The notes under the pieces were generated by a model. It did not search any database. It saw only the letters and a program-made list of their open reading frames with translations, and was not told the DNA's origin. A DNA stretch of 64,000 nucleotides from Rhizobium oryzihabitans (GTDB lineage: Bacteria; Pseudomonadota; Alphaproteobacteria; Rhizobiales; Rhizobiaceae): assembly GCF_010669145.1 (NCBI RefSeq), contig NZ_CP048635.1, positions 682,001 through 746,000 of the forward strand, in the 5' to 3' direction. Shown here piece by piece: positions 1 to 9,468 of this stretch. Made by a program: the position numbers and the translations under genes. Each line of letters starts with the position of its first letter. The first letter of the stretch is position 1.

Positions 1-60
1 TCCGGGCCTCACGCGCCAGCGGCTTGCGAACCACCACGAAACGAAGAGACTGGAAGTCCG

Positions 61-720
61 TTGATCCATTTCGAAAATGTCGGGTTGCGTTACGGCATGG
101 GACCCGAGATCCTGAGGGACATGACCTTCGATATTCCCAAGGGTTCGTTCCAGTTTCTGACCGGGCCTTCGGGCGCCGGAAAGACGACGCTTCTGCGTCT
201 GCTCTTGATGTCGCTGCAGCCGACACGCGGCAATATCCGCATGTTCAACCGCGATGTGTCGCGCATTCCGCGAAGCGAGCTGCCGATGCTGCGCCGCCGC
301 GTCGGTATCGTCTTTCAGGATTTCCGGCTGCTGGATCATCTGACGACCTATGAGAATGTGGCCCTGCCACTGCGCGTGCGCGGCAAGGAAGAAAGCGCCT
401 ATCGCAACGACGTGATCGAGCTTCTGAAATGGGTGGGCCTTGGCGAGCGCATCAATGTGCTGCCGGCCATCCTTTCGGGCGGGGAAAAGCAGCGCGCCGC
501 CATTGCCCGCGCGCTGATGGACCAGCCGGAAATATTGCTGGCCGACGAGCCGACCGGCAATGTCGACCCGCCGATGGCCAAGCGCCTTCTCAACCTCTTT
601 CTGGAACTCAACCGGCTGGGCACGGCCGTCGTCATCGCCACCCATGATTTTGGCCTGATGGACCAGATCGATGCGCGCCGGATGATCCTGACCGAAGGGC
701 GGCTCGACATCTATGAATGA
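61..720 (+). CDS. ftsE: Cell division ATP-binding protein FtsE
   Basis: ABC-type ATPase of the FtsEX complex, which sits at the inner-membrane divisome and controls septal peptidoglycan hydrolysis. The 219-residue length is normal for FtsE. Visible motifs are Walker A GPSGAGKTT (about 35-43), the Q-loop region VFQDFRLLDHL (about 84), the signature LSGGEKQR (138-145) and Walker B ILLADEPTGNVD. The start is a TTG with GGAAG just upstream; no better in-frame ATG lies before it. The last 8 bases overlap ftsX, so the pair is probably translationally coupled. The gene's own promoter lies in or beyond the first 60 bases and is not resolved. Confidence 0.96.
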   Translation: MIHFENVGLRYGMGPEILRDMTFDIPKGSFQFLTGPSGAGKTTLLRLLLMSLQPTRGNIRMFNRDVSRIPRSELPMLRRRVGIVFQDFRLLDHLTTYENVALPLRVRGKEESAYRNDVIELLKWVGLGERINVLPAILSGGEKQRAAIARALMDQPEILLADEPTGNVDPPMAKRLLNLFLELNRLGTAVVIATHDFGLMDQIDARRMILTEGRLDIYE

Positions 721-1720
721 GATTAACCGCAAACAGTTGAGACCCGAGGCAACGACGCCGAAGCGCCCGCCGATGCGCATCCGCCCGATGGCGCCCATTC
801 TGCCGCCATCCAACATTCAGGGCAACGCACTGATGGTGGTCATCGCCATCATGGCCTTTCTCGCCTGCCTGACGCTCGGCGCCGTCTCCATGGTGCGCGC
901 CACCGCCGCCACATGGCAGAGCCAGATTTCCCGCGAGATCACCATCCAGATCAAGCCCGAAGACGGGCTGGACATGAATGCGGCGCTCTCCAAGGCGCGC
1001 AATCTGGCGCTGACTTTCGTCGGCACGCGCGACGGAACCATCCTTGACGATGCCGCCACCTCGCGCCTTCTGGAACCATGGCTCGGCAGCGGTCTCGACC
1101 TTTCCGAACTGCCGATCCCGCGCCTCGTCGTCATCACCATCGACGAAAACAACCCGCCGGATTTTCAGGCGATGCGGGATATGCTGAAGGCTGAACTTCC
1201 GCAGGCCTTTCTGGATGACCACCGCACATGGGTGGACAGGCTGGTCTCGATGGCGAGAACCACTGTCATGATCGGTGTGGGGGTTTTGATCCTCGTCTTC
1301 ACCGCCATGGTGCTGACGGTGGTGTTCGCCACGCGCGGCGCGCTTTCCGGCAATCGTCACATCGTTGAGGTCCTGCATTTTGTCGGTGCGGAAAGCAGCT
1401 TCGTGGCGCGGGAATTCCAGAAGCACTTCCTGAAAATCAGCCTCAAGGGGGCAGCGGCCGGCAGCGCCCTTGCAGCGACGGTTTTTCTTGCCGCCGGCTT
1501 CTGGCAATCGAGCACGGTCGCCACACCGCAGAGCGATCAGGCAAGTGCGCTTTTCGGCTCCTTTTCGGTCGGTCTCGGCGGTTACATCGGCATCGCCACA
1601 ACGATGATCATCATCGCGCTTCTCACCACCATCACGGCGCGCGTAACCGTCATCCGCACGATCGACGATATCGATCGCGTGCGCTCCGATCCGTCGAAAA
1701 GTGACGGCCTTGCATCGTGA
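713..1720 (+). CDS. ftsX: Cell division protein FtsX (FtsEX permease)
   Basis: Membrane partner of FtsE. The 335-residue protein has a proline-rich cytoplasmic N-terminus, a first membrane segment around residues 40-62 (ALMVVIAIMAFLACLTLGAV), a periplasmic domain, then three more hydrophobic segments around 185-215, 235-262 and 285-310. This is the usual FtsX four-helix plan. Its ATG overlaps the end of ftsE. FtsX has no ATPase motif of its own and transmits ATP-driven conformational change to periplasmic hydrolase activators. Proteobacterial context and order ftsE-ftsX support the call. Downstream, a new transcription unit starts about 120 bases later. Confidence 0.95.
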   Translation: MNEINRKQLRPEATTPKRPPMRIRPMAPILPPSNIQGNALMVVIAIMAFLACLTLGAVSMVRATAATWQSQISREITIQIKPEDGLDMNAALSKARNLALTFVGTRDGTILDDAATSRLLEPWLGSGLDLSELPIPRLVVITIDENNPPDFQAMRDMLKAELPQAFLDDHRTWVDRLVSMARTTVMIGVGVLILVFTAMVLTVVFATRGALSGNRHIVEVLHFVGAESSFVAREFQKHFLKISLKGAAAGSALAATVFLAAGFWQSSTVATPQSDQASALFGSFSVGLGGYIGIATTMIIIALLTTITARVTVIRTIDDIDRVRSDPSKSDGLAS

Positions 1721-1839
1721 CCCCGGCTTTGAAATTTTGCCGGAAAACTGAAACCTTCACGAGCCGGATGTAACCTGCGGACGGTGGACAAAAATGCCTG
1801 TTCCTTGCCTTAATCGGCGAGTATTCAGGAGGAATGTTT

Positions 1840-2571
1840 GTGAGTCGGACGGACCAGGATCAGGATCAGACGACCACGCGACCGGCAAAAAAGAGCCTCT
1901 GGTCGCGGCGTGGCCGCCTGCGCCGTTTTATTCGCGGTCTCATCCTGCTTTGCGTCATCACTCTCGGTGCTTTTTCGGGCGGCTTCCTGTGGTTTGCCGA
2001 TTCCGTCGCCTCCATGCGCCCGCCGGAGGGCGCGAAGGGCGATGCGATCATCGTTCTGACCGGCGGCTACCAGCGCATTGAACAGGCGGTCGGCCTGCTG
2101 CGTGACGGTGTGGGCAAACGTCTGCTGATTTCCGGCGTCAACCCCGCCACCACCCGTTCGCAGATCCGCAAGATGACGCAGGGCTCTTCGGACATGTTTT
2201 CCTGCTGCGTGGACATGGGTTACAAGGCCATTGATACGATCGGCAACGCCAATGAGGCGGCAAGCTGGATACGCGATCACGGTTATTCGGCCATCGTCGT
2301 TGTCACCAACAATTACCATATGCATCGCAGCCTGCATGAATTGCGCAACGCCAGCCCGCAGACCGAATTCATCGCCTACCCCGTCATCAGCGCGGACCTC
2401 GCCCGCACCAACTGGTTCGCGGAGCCGGATGTGGTGAGAACAATGCTCTACGAATATCTGAAGTTCGTTGCGGCGGCCGGACGTGATCTGACCGGCTTTG
2501 GCAAGGGTGACGGCCTGCGCAAGGCCGCCGCCGATCACGCTCCACCGAAAGTAACGGCGGCTTCCTCGTAA
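1840..2571 (+). CDS. YdcF-family (DUF218) membrane-anchored protein
   Basis: Member of the YdcF/SanA/ElyC DUF218 family, implicated in envelope metabolism; the exact reaction is not established. A basic N-terminus (GRLRRFIRG) precedes one membrane segment (LILLCVITLGAFSGGFLWF), then the DUF218 domain begins with DAIIVLTGGYQRIEQAV and continues through LLISGVNP and VVVTNNYHMHRS. Start choice: AGGAGG at 1827-1832 is only one base from the ATG at 1834 but seven bases from the in-frame GTG at 1840, so GTG is preferred (243 residues). The gene sits between ftsEX and plsC, as in many rhizobia, consistent with an envelope role. Confidence 0.85.
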   Translation: MSRTDQDQDQTTTRPAKKSLWSRRGRLRRFIRGLILLCVITLGAFSGGFLWFADSVASMRPPEGAKGDAIIVLTGGYQRIEQAVGLLRDGVGKRLLISGVNPATTRSQIRKMTQGSSDMFSCCVDMGYKAIDTIGNANEAASWIRDHGYSAIVVVTNNYHMHRSLHELRNASPQTEFIAYPVISADLARTNWFAEPDVVRTMLYEYLKFVAAAGRDLTGFGKGDGLRKAAADHAPPKVTAASS

Positions 2572-2685
2572 GCTGCCAGAAACACGCTTGCTGCCGCCCC
2601 TTGTTTTCGTGTAGGCGTCTGGCATCGGCATCCGGCATCGAGGCGCTCAAAGTTTCGGAACGGCTGCATCCCGGGAAGGCTGTTG

Positions 2686-3483
2686 ATGCTCAAGCTGCGC
2701 TCTTTTCTTTTCAATACGCTGTTTTATCTCAACCTGATTGTCCGCATGATCGTGCTGACGCCGATCTATTTCATCCTGCCGCGCAAGATCGCCTACGAAA
2801 TCCCCAAGAACTGGGCGCGCTCCAACCATTGGCTGATGAAAACCATCGTTGGAACGACCTTCGAGATTGAGGGCCTGGAAAACATTCCGGAGACCGGCTG
2901 CATCTTCGCGCCCAAGCACCAGTCCTTCTGGGATACCTATGCGCTTTTGCCCAACCTTCCCGACCCGGTCTATATTCTGAAGCGCGAACTTTTGTGGATC
3001 CCGCTATTTGGCTGGTATGCGATGAAGCAGCGCATGATCCCCGTCAACCGCGCCGCGCGCGGCAAGGTCATGCTGAAGGTGATGGAGCGGGCGAAAGAGG
3101 AAATGGCCGCCGGCCGCGAGCTCATCATCTATCCCGAAGGCACGCGTCGCCCGCCGGGTGCCGAGCCTGAATATCGTTACGGCATTGCAAGGCTTTATCG
3201 CGACCTGCAGGTTCCGGTCATTCCAGTCGCTATGCACCCCGGCCTCTTCTGGCCACGCCGTTCGACCATGCGTTATCCCGGCCATTTCAAGGTGCGGATA
3301 TTGCCGGCCATCGAGCCGGGGCTAGACCCCGACGTGTTTTTCAAGCGATTGATCGATGTGACGGAGAAGGCGAGCGACGAGCTGCTGCTGGAAACCGCGC
3401 GCAACAACCCGCACCTGCCGCTGCCGCCGACCGCCATCAAGCGTATCGCCGAACTTCAGGGCAAGGACACAGCCGCCGGCTGA
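2686..3483 (+). CDS. plsC: 1-acyl-sn-glycerol-3-phosphate acyltransferase
   Basis: Transfers an acyl chain to the sn-2 position of lysophosphatidic acid, giving phosphatidic acid for membrane lipid synthesis. The N-terminal hydrophobic stretch (LFYLNLIVRMIVLTPIYFIL) anchors it to the inner membrane. The catalytic HX4D box is HQSFWD (about residue 78) and the substrate-binding block is YPEGTR (about 149), both intact. Length of about 265 residues is typical. TTG at 2683 and ATG at 2686 are adjacent possible starts; GGGAAGG upstream serves either. The end overlaps the convergent downstream gene by 28 bases. Confidence 0.94.
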   Translation: MLKLRSFLFNTLFYLNLIVRMIVLTPIYFILPRKIAYEIPKNWARSNHWLMKTIVGTTFEIEGLENIPETGCIFAPKHQSFWDTYALLPNLPDPVYILKRELLWIPLFGWYAMKQRMIPVNRAARGKVMLKVMERAKEEMAAGRELIIYPEGTRRPPGAEPEYRYGIARLYRDLQVPVIPVAMHPGLFWPRRSTMRYPGHFKVRILPAIEPGLDPDVFFKRLIDVTEKASDELLLETARNNPHLPLPPTAIKRIAELQGKDTAAG

Positions 3484-4007
3484 GCCGCGAGCGTGCCGAC
3501 ATTGGCGGCGATGCTTTCCAGCAGCGAGTCGCGAATGCCCATATCCTGCAGATGCTGCACGGTATTGAAGACGTAATCCGTGTTGGGCCCGGACCGGCCC
3601 GAGGCAGTCGCGACGATGACCGCCGCCTCTGCCACACCCAGGCCGCCAATATATTGCTCATGCGCGGGATCGGCCACATAGGTCACCGCGCTACCGCGCC
3701 GGCCATCGGCAAAGGCAATTGCAACAACACGTTCCTTGTAGACATTCGTTATCAGTTCACGTTCACGCAGATAGGCCATGACGGGATCGTGGTCTCTTCC
3801 CCGCACCCGAAAGGCAACGCCAAGGCAGGAACCGCCGCGCTCCAGCCCCAGCACGAGGCCCGGCTTTTCCTCCGTACCGCGATAGACGCTGGAACTGATG
3901 CAGAGCGAGCGACGATAGCCATGCAGCCGCGCCTGTTGCCTCTCCTCAAAGGCGAAGCCGGGGTTCCACATCAACGAACCGTAGCCAAAGACCCAAAAAT
4001 CGTCCAT
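3456..4007 (-). CDS. Gamma-glutamylcyclotransferase, ChaC type
   Basis: ChaC-like enzyme that cleaves gamma-glutamyl peptides such as glutathione, releasing 5-oxoproline. The N-terminal MDDFWVFGYGSLMWNPGF contains the family YGSL substrate loop, and AYLREREL carries the glutamate used as general acid/base. The start at 4007 gives 183 residues and begins exactly at the conserved N-terminus; the upstream open frame to 4127 has no family similarity that I can see and would overlap the divergent gene at 4057. The 3' end overlaps plsC tail-to-tail. Cytosolic; role in glutathione turnover is inferred from the family. Confidence 0.9.
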   Translation of the reverse strand: MDDFWVFGYGSLMWNPGFAFEERQQARLHGYRRSLCISSSVYRGTEEKPGLVLGLERGGSCLGVAFRVRGRDHDPVMAYLRERELITNVYKERVVAIAFADGRRGSAVTYVADPAHEQYIGGLGVAEAAVIVATASGRSGPNTDYVFNTVQHLQDMGIRDSLLESIAANVGTLAAQPAAVSLP

Positions 4008-4056
4008 ATCGCAAGCCAAATCAAAATTATCTGAAGTCTGTTCATCGGAGATCAAT

Positions 4057-5058
4057 ATGGCAGCGTCAAGCCAATCCGGCACGGCCAAAAAATTCCTCTG
4101 GCTTGGTATCGCCATTGTGCTGGTCATCGGATTTTACACGGCCGGGTGGTTTTATGCCGCCGACAGGCTGAAGCAGACGGTCCTGAACGTGATATCTCCC
4201 TCTCAGGCCAGAAATGTCAGCGGTGAATGCGGCGATATCGCCTTCAAGGGTTATCCCTTCCGCATCGGCCTCTTCTGCTCCAAGGTGATGGTGGACGACA
4301 AGCAGAACGGCGTTTCCGCTTCCTTTGGCGAATTGCGCTCGGCAGCGCAGGTCTACAATCCCGGCCACATCGTCTGGGAACTGGATTCGCCCGCGGAAAT
4401 CCGCACCGCCCATGGCCTGACGGTTTCTGCCGCCTGGCAGAACATGCAATCGAGCATTGTCACCAAGCTGAAGGGCATCGACCGCACATCGCTCGTCATC
4501 GACGGACTGAAGGCGCAGGCCATTTCTTCCGTCACCGGCCAGACCATCGACTTCGATGCCGTAAAGACGGAAATGCACCTGCGCCAAAACGGCGCCGATC
4601 TCGACGGTGCAATCACGCTTACCGACTCGGCGACCGTCATCAAGGACTGGCCGCAGGTTCTTCCCCGCCTCGACGCCATCGTTGATGTCACACTCGCGGG
4701 CAAGGCGGGCATGGTCGACGGCAGCGACAGTTCCGGCCTGTACGGCGCAAGCGGCGAGCTTCGCCGGCTGGTGGCCGATATCGGCGAGGGCCGCACCATG
4801 CGCATCAGCGGCCCCTTCTCCTTCGACAATGAGGGTTATCTCTCCGGTCAGTTCAAGCTGGAGATTGAAAAACTCGGCGCCTGGTCGGACAATGCCAAGC
4901 AGGCGTTCCCACAGCTGCAATCCACCATCGACACAGCCCGCAAGCTGCTCGGCGCGCTTGCCGGCGGCGGCGACAGGGCGTCCGTCGATCTCGTGGTCGA
5001 TCGCGGTCGCGCCACCGTCAGCGGCTTCATTCCGCTTGGCAAGATTCCGCCGATCTGA
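4057..5058 (+). CDS. DUF2125 domain-containing membrane protein
   Basis: A 333-residue alphaproteobacterial protein of the DUF2125 family, function unknown. It has one N-terminal transmembrane segment (FLWLGIAIVLVIGFYTAGWF, about 13-32) followed by a large periplasmic region of alternating beta-type segments. GECGDIAFKGYPFRIGLFC near residue 50 is the recognisable family block; the rest resembles DUF945/AsmA-like repetitive beta structure only loosely. It is divergently placed from the ChaC gene with about 50 bases between starts, so the promoters overlap. Nothing in the sequence indicates a catalytic site. Confidence 0.85.
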   Translation: MAASSQSGTAKKFLWLGIAIVLVIGFYTAGWFYAADRLKQTVLNVISPSQARNVSGECGDIAFKGYPFRIGLFCSKVMVDDKQNGVSASFGELRSAAQVYNPGHIVWELDSPAEIRTAHGLTVSAAWQNMQSSIVTKLKGIDRTSLVIDGLKAQAISSVTGQTIDFDAVKTEMHLRQNGADLDGAITLTDSATVIKDWPQVLPRLDAIVDVTLAGKAGMVDGSDSSGLYGASGELRRLVADIGEGRTMRISGPFSFDNEGYLSGQFKLEIEKLGAWSDNAKQAFPQLQSTIDTARKLLGALAGGGDRASVDLVVDRGRATVSGFIPLGKIPPI

Positions 5059-5077
5059 GGGATTGCTTTATACTCAA

Positions 5078-5151
5078 CGTCATCCTCGGGCTTGACCCGA
5101 GGATCCATGCGCGTCGGATCGTGGATCCTCGGGTCAAGCCCGAGGATGACG
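5078..5151. repeat. Perfect 30-bp inverted repeat (nested palindrome, REP-like)
   Basis: Arms 5078-5107 and 5122-5151 are perfect reverse complements around a 14-base loop. Each arm is itself a smaller palindrome, CCTCGGG-CTTGA-CCCGAGG. It lies between two convergent genes, so it can act as a bidirectional RNA hairpin, but there is no T-tract. The unit resembles abundant intergenic palindromes of alphaproteobacteria; copy number elsewhere cannot be seen here. Confidence 0.85.
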
Positions 5152-5228
5152 CCGAGGAGGCTTTGCACTTTGCCGGCGGGCGTGATGGGCCGGATCAAAT
5201 CTCAAAACGACAATAAGCTGGATACGCC

Positions 5229-6158
5229 CTACTTCTTCTGATCCAGAGCGTGCCGTCCAAAGTCCGGCGCGTCGACGTCCTGACCGGCCTGCACGATGGA
5301 GCGGCGGATGGCGCGGGTGCGGGAAAACAGCTCGAACAGCTTGTCACCCTCGCCCCAGCGGATCGCCCTTTGCAGGGAGGCGAGGTCCTCGGAAAAGCGC
5401 GCCAGCATTTCCAGGATGGCGTCCTTGTTATGCAGGCAGACATCGCGCCACATAGTCGGATCGGAGGCCGCCAGACGGGTGAAATCGCGAAAACCGGAGG
5501 CCGAATATTTGATGACTTCCGATTCGGTCACCGTCTCCAGATCATCCGCCGTGCCGACGATGTTGTAGGCGATGATATGCGGCAGATGCGAGACGATCGC
5601 CAGAACCTTGTCGTGATGTTCGGCATCCATTTCGTCCACGCGCGAACCGAGCGCCCGCCAGAAATCCTTCAGCTTCTCCAGCGCCTCGGCGTCCGTGCCA
5701 GGCAGCGGCGTGAAGATGCACCAGCGCTCGCGGAAGAGGCCGGCAAAACCGGCATCCGGGCCGGATTTTTCCGTACCCGCCAGCGGGTGCCCGGGAATGA
5801 AATGCACATTGTCAGGCATATGCGGCGCCATCTGCGCGATGACGGACGCCTTGGTGGAGCCGACATCGGTAACGATGGCGCCGGGCTTCAGGTGCGGCGC
5901 GATCTGCTGCGCGACGCTTTCCGAAGCCCCGACCGGCACCGAGACGATGACGAGATCGGCATCCTTCACCGCCTCCGCCGCCGAGACCGTGTAATCCGTG
6001 CCGAGCGCCAGCTCCTCCGCCCGTTTCAGCGTGTCTTCGCTGCGGGTGGAAATCGTGACATGCCGGGCAAGTCCCAATTCCCTGACATCGCGGGCAATCG
6101 ACGAGCCAATCAGGCCGATGCCGATCAGCGCGATGCGGTCGAACATGATTTCACCCAT
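5229..6158 (-). CDS. tyrA: Prephenate/arogenate dehydrogenase (tyrosine biosynthesis)
   Basis: NAD(P)-dependent oxidative decarboxylation of prephenate or arogenate on the way to tyrosine. The Rossmann motif GIGLIGSS lies near the N-terminus; later blocks include DVGSTKASVI, FIPGHPLAGTEKSGP (family-typical catalytic histidine region) and LPHIIAYNIV. Monofunctional: no chorismate mutase domain. The ATG at 6158 overlaps the hisC stop by one base; a second ATG at 6146, directly before FDRIALIG and preceded by GGTG, is also possible. About 309 residues, normal for the family. Operon with the aminotransferase upstream suggests coupled aromatic amino acid synthesis. Substrate preference cannot be read from sequence. 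Confidence 0.92.
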   Translation of the reverse strand: MGEIMFDRIALIGIGLIGSSIARDVRELGLARHVTISTRSEDTLKRAEELALGTDYTVSAAEAVKDADLVIVSVPVGASESVAQQIAPHLKPGAIVTDVGSTKASVIAQMAPHMPDNVHFIPGHPLAGTEKSGPDAGFAGLFRERWCIFTPLPGTDAEALEKLKDFWRALGSRVDEMDAEHHDKVLAIVSHLPHIIAYNIVGTADDLETVTESEVIKYSASGFRDFTRLAASDPTMWRDVCLHNKDAILEMLARFSEDLASLQRAIRWGEGDKLFELFSRTRAIRRSIVQAGQDVDAPDFGRHALDQKK

Positions 6159-7264
6159 CACGCCTGCCCCATGAACTCGCCAAGCGCCGCGATGACGCCG
6201 AGATTGGCTTCTTCCGAACCGACGGTCATACGCAAGGCATTGGGGAACCCGTAACCGCGTACCGCGCGCAGAATGTAACCGCGACGGCTCAGGAACTCAT
6301 CCGCATCAGCCGCGCGCCTGCCGTCCTGATCCGGAAAATGGATGAGGATGAAATTGGTGACAGAGGGTGTGACGCTAAGGCCGAGACCGGTGAAGGCGGT
6401 CACCAGCTTTTCCATCCACAGGGCATTATGTGCCACGGCCTTTTCCACGAATGCCTGATCACGAATGGCAGCGGTGCCCGCCGCTATTGCCGGCGCACTC
6501 ATGTTGAACGGTCCGCGAACACGGTTCAGCGCATCGATGATGGCGGCTGGAGCATACATCCAGCCGACGCGCAGTGCCGCAAGACCATAGACCTTCGAGA
6601 AGGTGCGGGTCATCACCACGTTGCGGTTACCGGAAACCAGTTCGAGACCAGCCTCGTAATCGTTCTTGCGCACATATTCGGCATAGGCCGCATCCAGCAC
6701 CAGCACGACATGTTTCGGCAGACCGGCCTGAAGGCGACGGATTTCCGCGACAGGAACGTAGGTGCCGGTGGGGTTGCCGGGATTGGCAACAAAAACCATC
6801 TTCGTCTTCGGCGTGACGGCGGCGAGGATCGCATCCACATCGACCGCGCAGTCCTTTTCCTTCACCGTCACCGGGGTTGCGCCTGCGCCCATGATCTGGA
6901 TCTTGTAGACGAGGAATCCGTGTTCGGTGATGATCGCCTCATCGCCTGCACCGAGATAGACATGGCAAAGCAGGCCCAGAAGCTCATCCGAACCGTTGCC
7001 GCACATGATGTTTGCGATGTTGAGACCATGCACATCGGCAATAGCCTGACGCAGCGCGATGGCCTGACCGTCCGGATAGATTTCCAGATGGCTGGCAGCC
7101 GTGCCGAAGGCTTCAATCGCCTTCGGGCTTGGCCCGAGCGGCGTTTCATTGGAGGAGAGCTTATAGACCTTCGCAACGCCGTCCACATGTTCCTTGCCGG
7201 GAACATAAGCGGCGATATCCAGAATACCCGGACGCGGAACAGGTTGGCTAAGCTCTGCACTCAT
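6158..7264 (-). CDS. hisC: Histidinol-phosphate / aromatic aminotransferase HisC
   Basis: PLP-dependent class II aminotransferase of 368 residues. [12 protein letters not shown] (about 37-48) is the family N-terminal signature, GNGSDELL (89-96) lies at the cofactor phosphate site, NPGNPTGT (161-168) follows, and the PLP lysine is K224 in [15 protein letters not shown]. HisC-type enzymes act on imidazole-acetol phosphate and often on prephenate or phenylpyruvate. Here the gene is directly coupled to tyrA rather than to his genes, so a role in aromatic amino acid formation is likely, in addition to or instead of histidine synthesis. That last point is inference from neighbourhood. Confidence 0.92.
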   Translation of the reverse strand: MSAELSQPVPRPGILDIAAYVPGKEHVDGVAKVYKLSSNETPLGPSPKAIEAFGTAASHLEIYPDGQAIALRQAIADVHGLNIANIMCGNGSDELLGLLCHVYLGAGDEAIITEHGFLVYKIQIMGAGATPVTVKEKDCAVDVDAILAAVTPKTKMVFVANPGNPTGTYVPVAEIRRLQAGLPKHVVLVLDAAYAEYVRKNDYEAGLELVSGNRNVVMTRTFSKVYGLAALRVGWMYAPAAIIDALNRVRGPFNMSAPAIAAGTAAIRDQAFVEKAVAHNALWMEKLVTAFTGLGLSVTPSVTNFILIHFPDQDGRRAADADEFLSRRGYILRAVRGYGFPNALRMTVGSEEANLGVIAALGEFMGQA

Positions 7265-7348
7265 TTGATCGACCTTTGGAAAAACGCCGGAGAACCCGGC
7301 AACAGCAATGCCGGAGGCATTAGACCGGAATGGGCGTTTTGTCGAGGG

Positions 7349-8110
7349 TCAGCGCGGGTTTCCGTGCTTTGCGGCGGTGCGGGTGGTGGGAACACCCTGC
7401 GGCGCGAGCACGGGTACAAAAACCCGGCGCGAGGCGCGCTGGGTGACGGGCAATCCCTGATAGAGACGTTTCTGCGCCTCCACCACGATGACGCCCGAGA
7501 ACAGGGGCCACAGCCTGCGGCCGGTGAGTTCGAGGTAACGGCGGAATTTCAATACCGGGCGGCTGGTGGTCGGCGGAAAGAACAGCGCCTCGGCGGAAGC
7601 CCCCGGCGTGAAGTTGGTTTCACGCAGCAGCGCCGTCAGCTGGCCGCGCGAATAGGGCCGCCCCGAGCCGAAGGGCGTATGTTCCATGCGCGCCCAGACG
7701 CCGCGCCGGTTCGGCACCACGATCACCAGACGGCCGCCGGGCGCCAGTACCCGCCACAATTCTTTCAGAGTTTCGCGCGGATTTTCGGCAAATTCGAGCG
7801 CATGCACCATCAGCACCCGGTCTATGGACGAATCGGGCAACGGCAGTTCCTCGTCAAACACCAGCGCCGTGGAAGACAGCTCGCCAGCCGGCCAGTTCAC
7901 CGCCCCCTGCCCCGCCGGCATGAAGGCGAAGGTGCGTTCGGTGTCGTGGCGGAACCGGTCCAGAAACGGCACCGCATAACCGAGGCCGACCAGTCGCTCT
8001 TCCGGCAAAGGCGGCCAGAGCGTCGAAAGCGCCATGGTGATCGCCTGCTCGGCCGAGCGGCCAAGCGGGGAATGATAGAATTCGCGCAGATCGACGATAT
8101 CAGTGTTCAT
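7349..8110 (-). CDS. Class I SAM-dependent methyltransferase
   Basis: About 253 residues; begins MNTDIVDLREFYHSPLGR, which is the conserved N-terminus of a rhizobial family, so the ATG at 8110 is taken rather than the longer open frame to 8308 that would run into the divergent gloB region. A methyltransferase-11-like core is visible: LVGLGYAVPFLDRF in place of motif I, IDRVLMVHALEFAENP and LKELWRVLAPGGRLVIVVPNRRG. The classic GxGxG loop is degenerate, as in several SAM-fold relatives. Substrate unknown. Divergent from gloB with about 105 bases between starts. Confidence 0.85.
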   Translation of the reverse strand: MNTDIVDLREFYHSPLGRSAEQAITMALSTLWPPLPEERLVGLGYAVPFLDRFRHDTERTFAFMPAGQGAVNWPAGELSSTALVFDEELPLPDSSIDRVLMVHALEFAENPRETLKELWRVLAPGGRLVIVVPNRRGVWARMEHTPFGSGRPYSRGQLTALLRETNFTPGASAEALFFPPTTSRPVLKFRRYLELTGRRLWPLFSGVIVVEAQKRLYQGLPVTQRASRRVFVPVLAPQGVPTTRTAAKHGNPR

Positions 8111-8216
8111 GGGCGAGAATGTAGCATCAGGCGGTTGGACTTCAAGGCGTCTGCCCCTACATTGAAACCCAGGCGGATAAATGCGTCGGCTCCGGCCGGC
8201 AAATGGAGAGGATGAG

Positions 8217-8987
8217 ATGAAACCTTTGGAAATAGACGTCTTTCTTTGCCGCAGCGACAATTTCGGGGTTCTGCTGCACGATCCCGAAAGCGGGGCGACC
8301 GCCGCCATCGACGCACCCGAGGAAGCCCCAATCCTGCAGGCTCTCGATGGTCATGGCTGGAAACTCACTCATATCTTTACCACCCACCATCATCAGGACC
8401 ACGTAGAAGCCAATCTGGCGCTGAAGGACAAGTTCGGCTGCGAAGTGCACGGGCCTTACGACGAGGCTATCGCGATCCCCGGTCTCGACCGCTCGCAGGC
8501 CGATGGTGACGAATTCGAATTCGCCGGCCGCCGCGTCCAGATCATTTCCACGCCCGGCCACACAGCCGGACACATCTGTTATTATCTTCCCGATGACGGG
8601 TTACTGTTTGCCGCCGATACGCTGTTTGCCATGGGCTGCGGCCGGCTGTTCGAACGCCCGGCGGCGGATATGTGGCATTCCTTCCAGAAATTGATGGCGC
8701 TGCCCGATGACACAAAAGTCTATTTTGGCCACGAATATACACTCGCGAATGCCCGCTTTGCGGTCACCGTCGATCCCGACAATGCGGTTCTGAGCGAGCG
8801 TGCGGCACGTGTTGAAAAGGCGCGGCAGGCGAATGAATTCACCATTCCCACCACCATCGGGCTCGAAAAGCAGACCAATCCCTATATGCGGGTCGCCGAT
8901 GCCGGTATCCGCCGGCATCTTGGCCTGGAGACCGCCGCTGACGCGGACGTTTTTGCGGAAATCCGCACGCGCAAGGACAATTTCTGA
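8217..8987 (+). CDS. gloB: Hydroxyacylglutathione hydrolase (glyoxalase II)
   Basis: Hydrolyses S-lactoylglutathione to lactate and glutathione, the second step of methylglyoxal detoxification. A metallo-beta-lactamase fold enzyme of 256 residues: the binuclear metal motif THHHQDH is at 56-62, PGHTAGH follows near 117, FAADTLF supplies the bridging aspartate, and FGHEYT near 180 supplies a further histidine. The ATG at 8217 has a GGAGAGGA ribosome site; earlier in-frame codons are not conserved. Its stop TGA overlaps the ATG of the next gene, so they are co-translated. Confidence 0.95.
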   Translation: MKPLEIDVFLCRSDNFGVLLHDPESGATAAIDAPEEAPILQALDGHGWKLTHIFTTHHHQDHVEANLALKDKFGCEVHGPYDEAIAIPGLDRSQADGDEFEFAGRRVQIISTPGHTAGHICYYLPDDGLLFAADTLFAMGCGRLFERPAADMWHSFQKLMALPDDTKVYFGHEYTLANARFAVTVDPDNAVLSERAARVEKARQANEFTIPTTIGLEKQTNPYMRVADAGIRRHLGLETAADADVFAEIRTRKDNF

Positions 8988-9427
8988 TGGGCGCCGTTCT
9001 GTCTGCGGAAGCGATCATTCGCGAACTGGGTCTCGAGCCGCATCCCGAGGGCGGTTTTTATCACCAGACTTTTCGCGACAAGGCGGGCGGCGAACGCGGC
9101 CATTCGACGGCGATCTATTATCTTCTCGAAAAGGGCGTTCGCTCGCACTGGCATCGGGTCACCGATGCCGTTGAGGTCTGGCATTATTATGCCGGCGCAC
9201 CCATCGCGCTGCATCTTTCGGACGACGGCCGGGAGGTGCAGACCTTCACGCTCGGTCCCGCCATTCTCGACGGCGAGCGCCCGCAGGTGATCGTGCCGGC
9301 CAATTGCTGGCAATCGGCGGAAAGCCTCGGCGATTTCACCCTCGTCGGCTGCACCGTCTCGCCGGGATTTGCCTTTTCGAGCTTCGTCATGGCCGAACCC
9401 GGCTGGTCGCCGGGGGATGCGCCCTGA
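8987..9427 (+). CDS. Cupin domain protein (DUF985 family)
   Basis: A 146-residue single-domain cupin. The opening LEPHPEGGFYHQTFRD and the block AIYYLLEKGVRSHWHRV are hallmarks of the DUF985/cupin_5 family; SHWHRV and WHYYAGAP contribute the likely metal-binding histidines. Function unknown; several relatives bind metal or sugar-like ligands. It starts within the gloB stop codon (TGATG), indicating translational coupling, but no mechanistic link to methylglyoxal detoxification can be shown from sequence. Confidence 0.88.
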   Translation: MGAVLSAEAIIRELGLEPHPEGGFYHQTFRDKAGGERGHSTAIYYLLEKGVRSHWHRVTDAVEVWHYYAGAPIALHLSDDGREVQTFTLGPAILDGERPQVIVPANCWQSAESLGDFTLVGCTVSPGFAFSSFVMAEPGWSPGDAP

Positions 9428-9468
9428 ACCTAGAGCAGTCGCCTGCGGAGTGAGTGAGTGCCCCTTGT

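Noticed and set aside
6338..8215. 625-codon plus-strand frame opposite hisC and the methyltransferase
   Set aside because: Spans two real minus-strand genes and their promoter gap; not protein-like.
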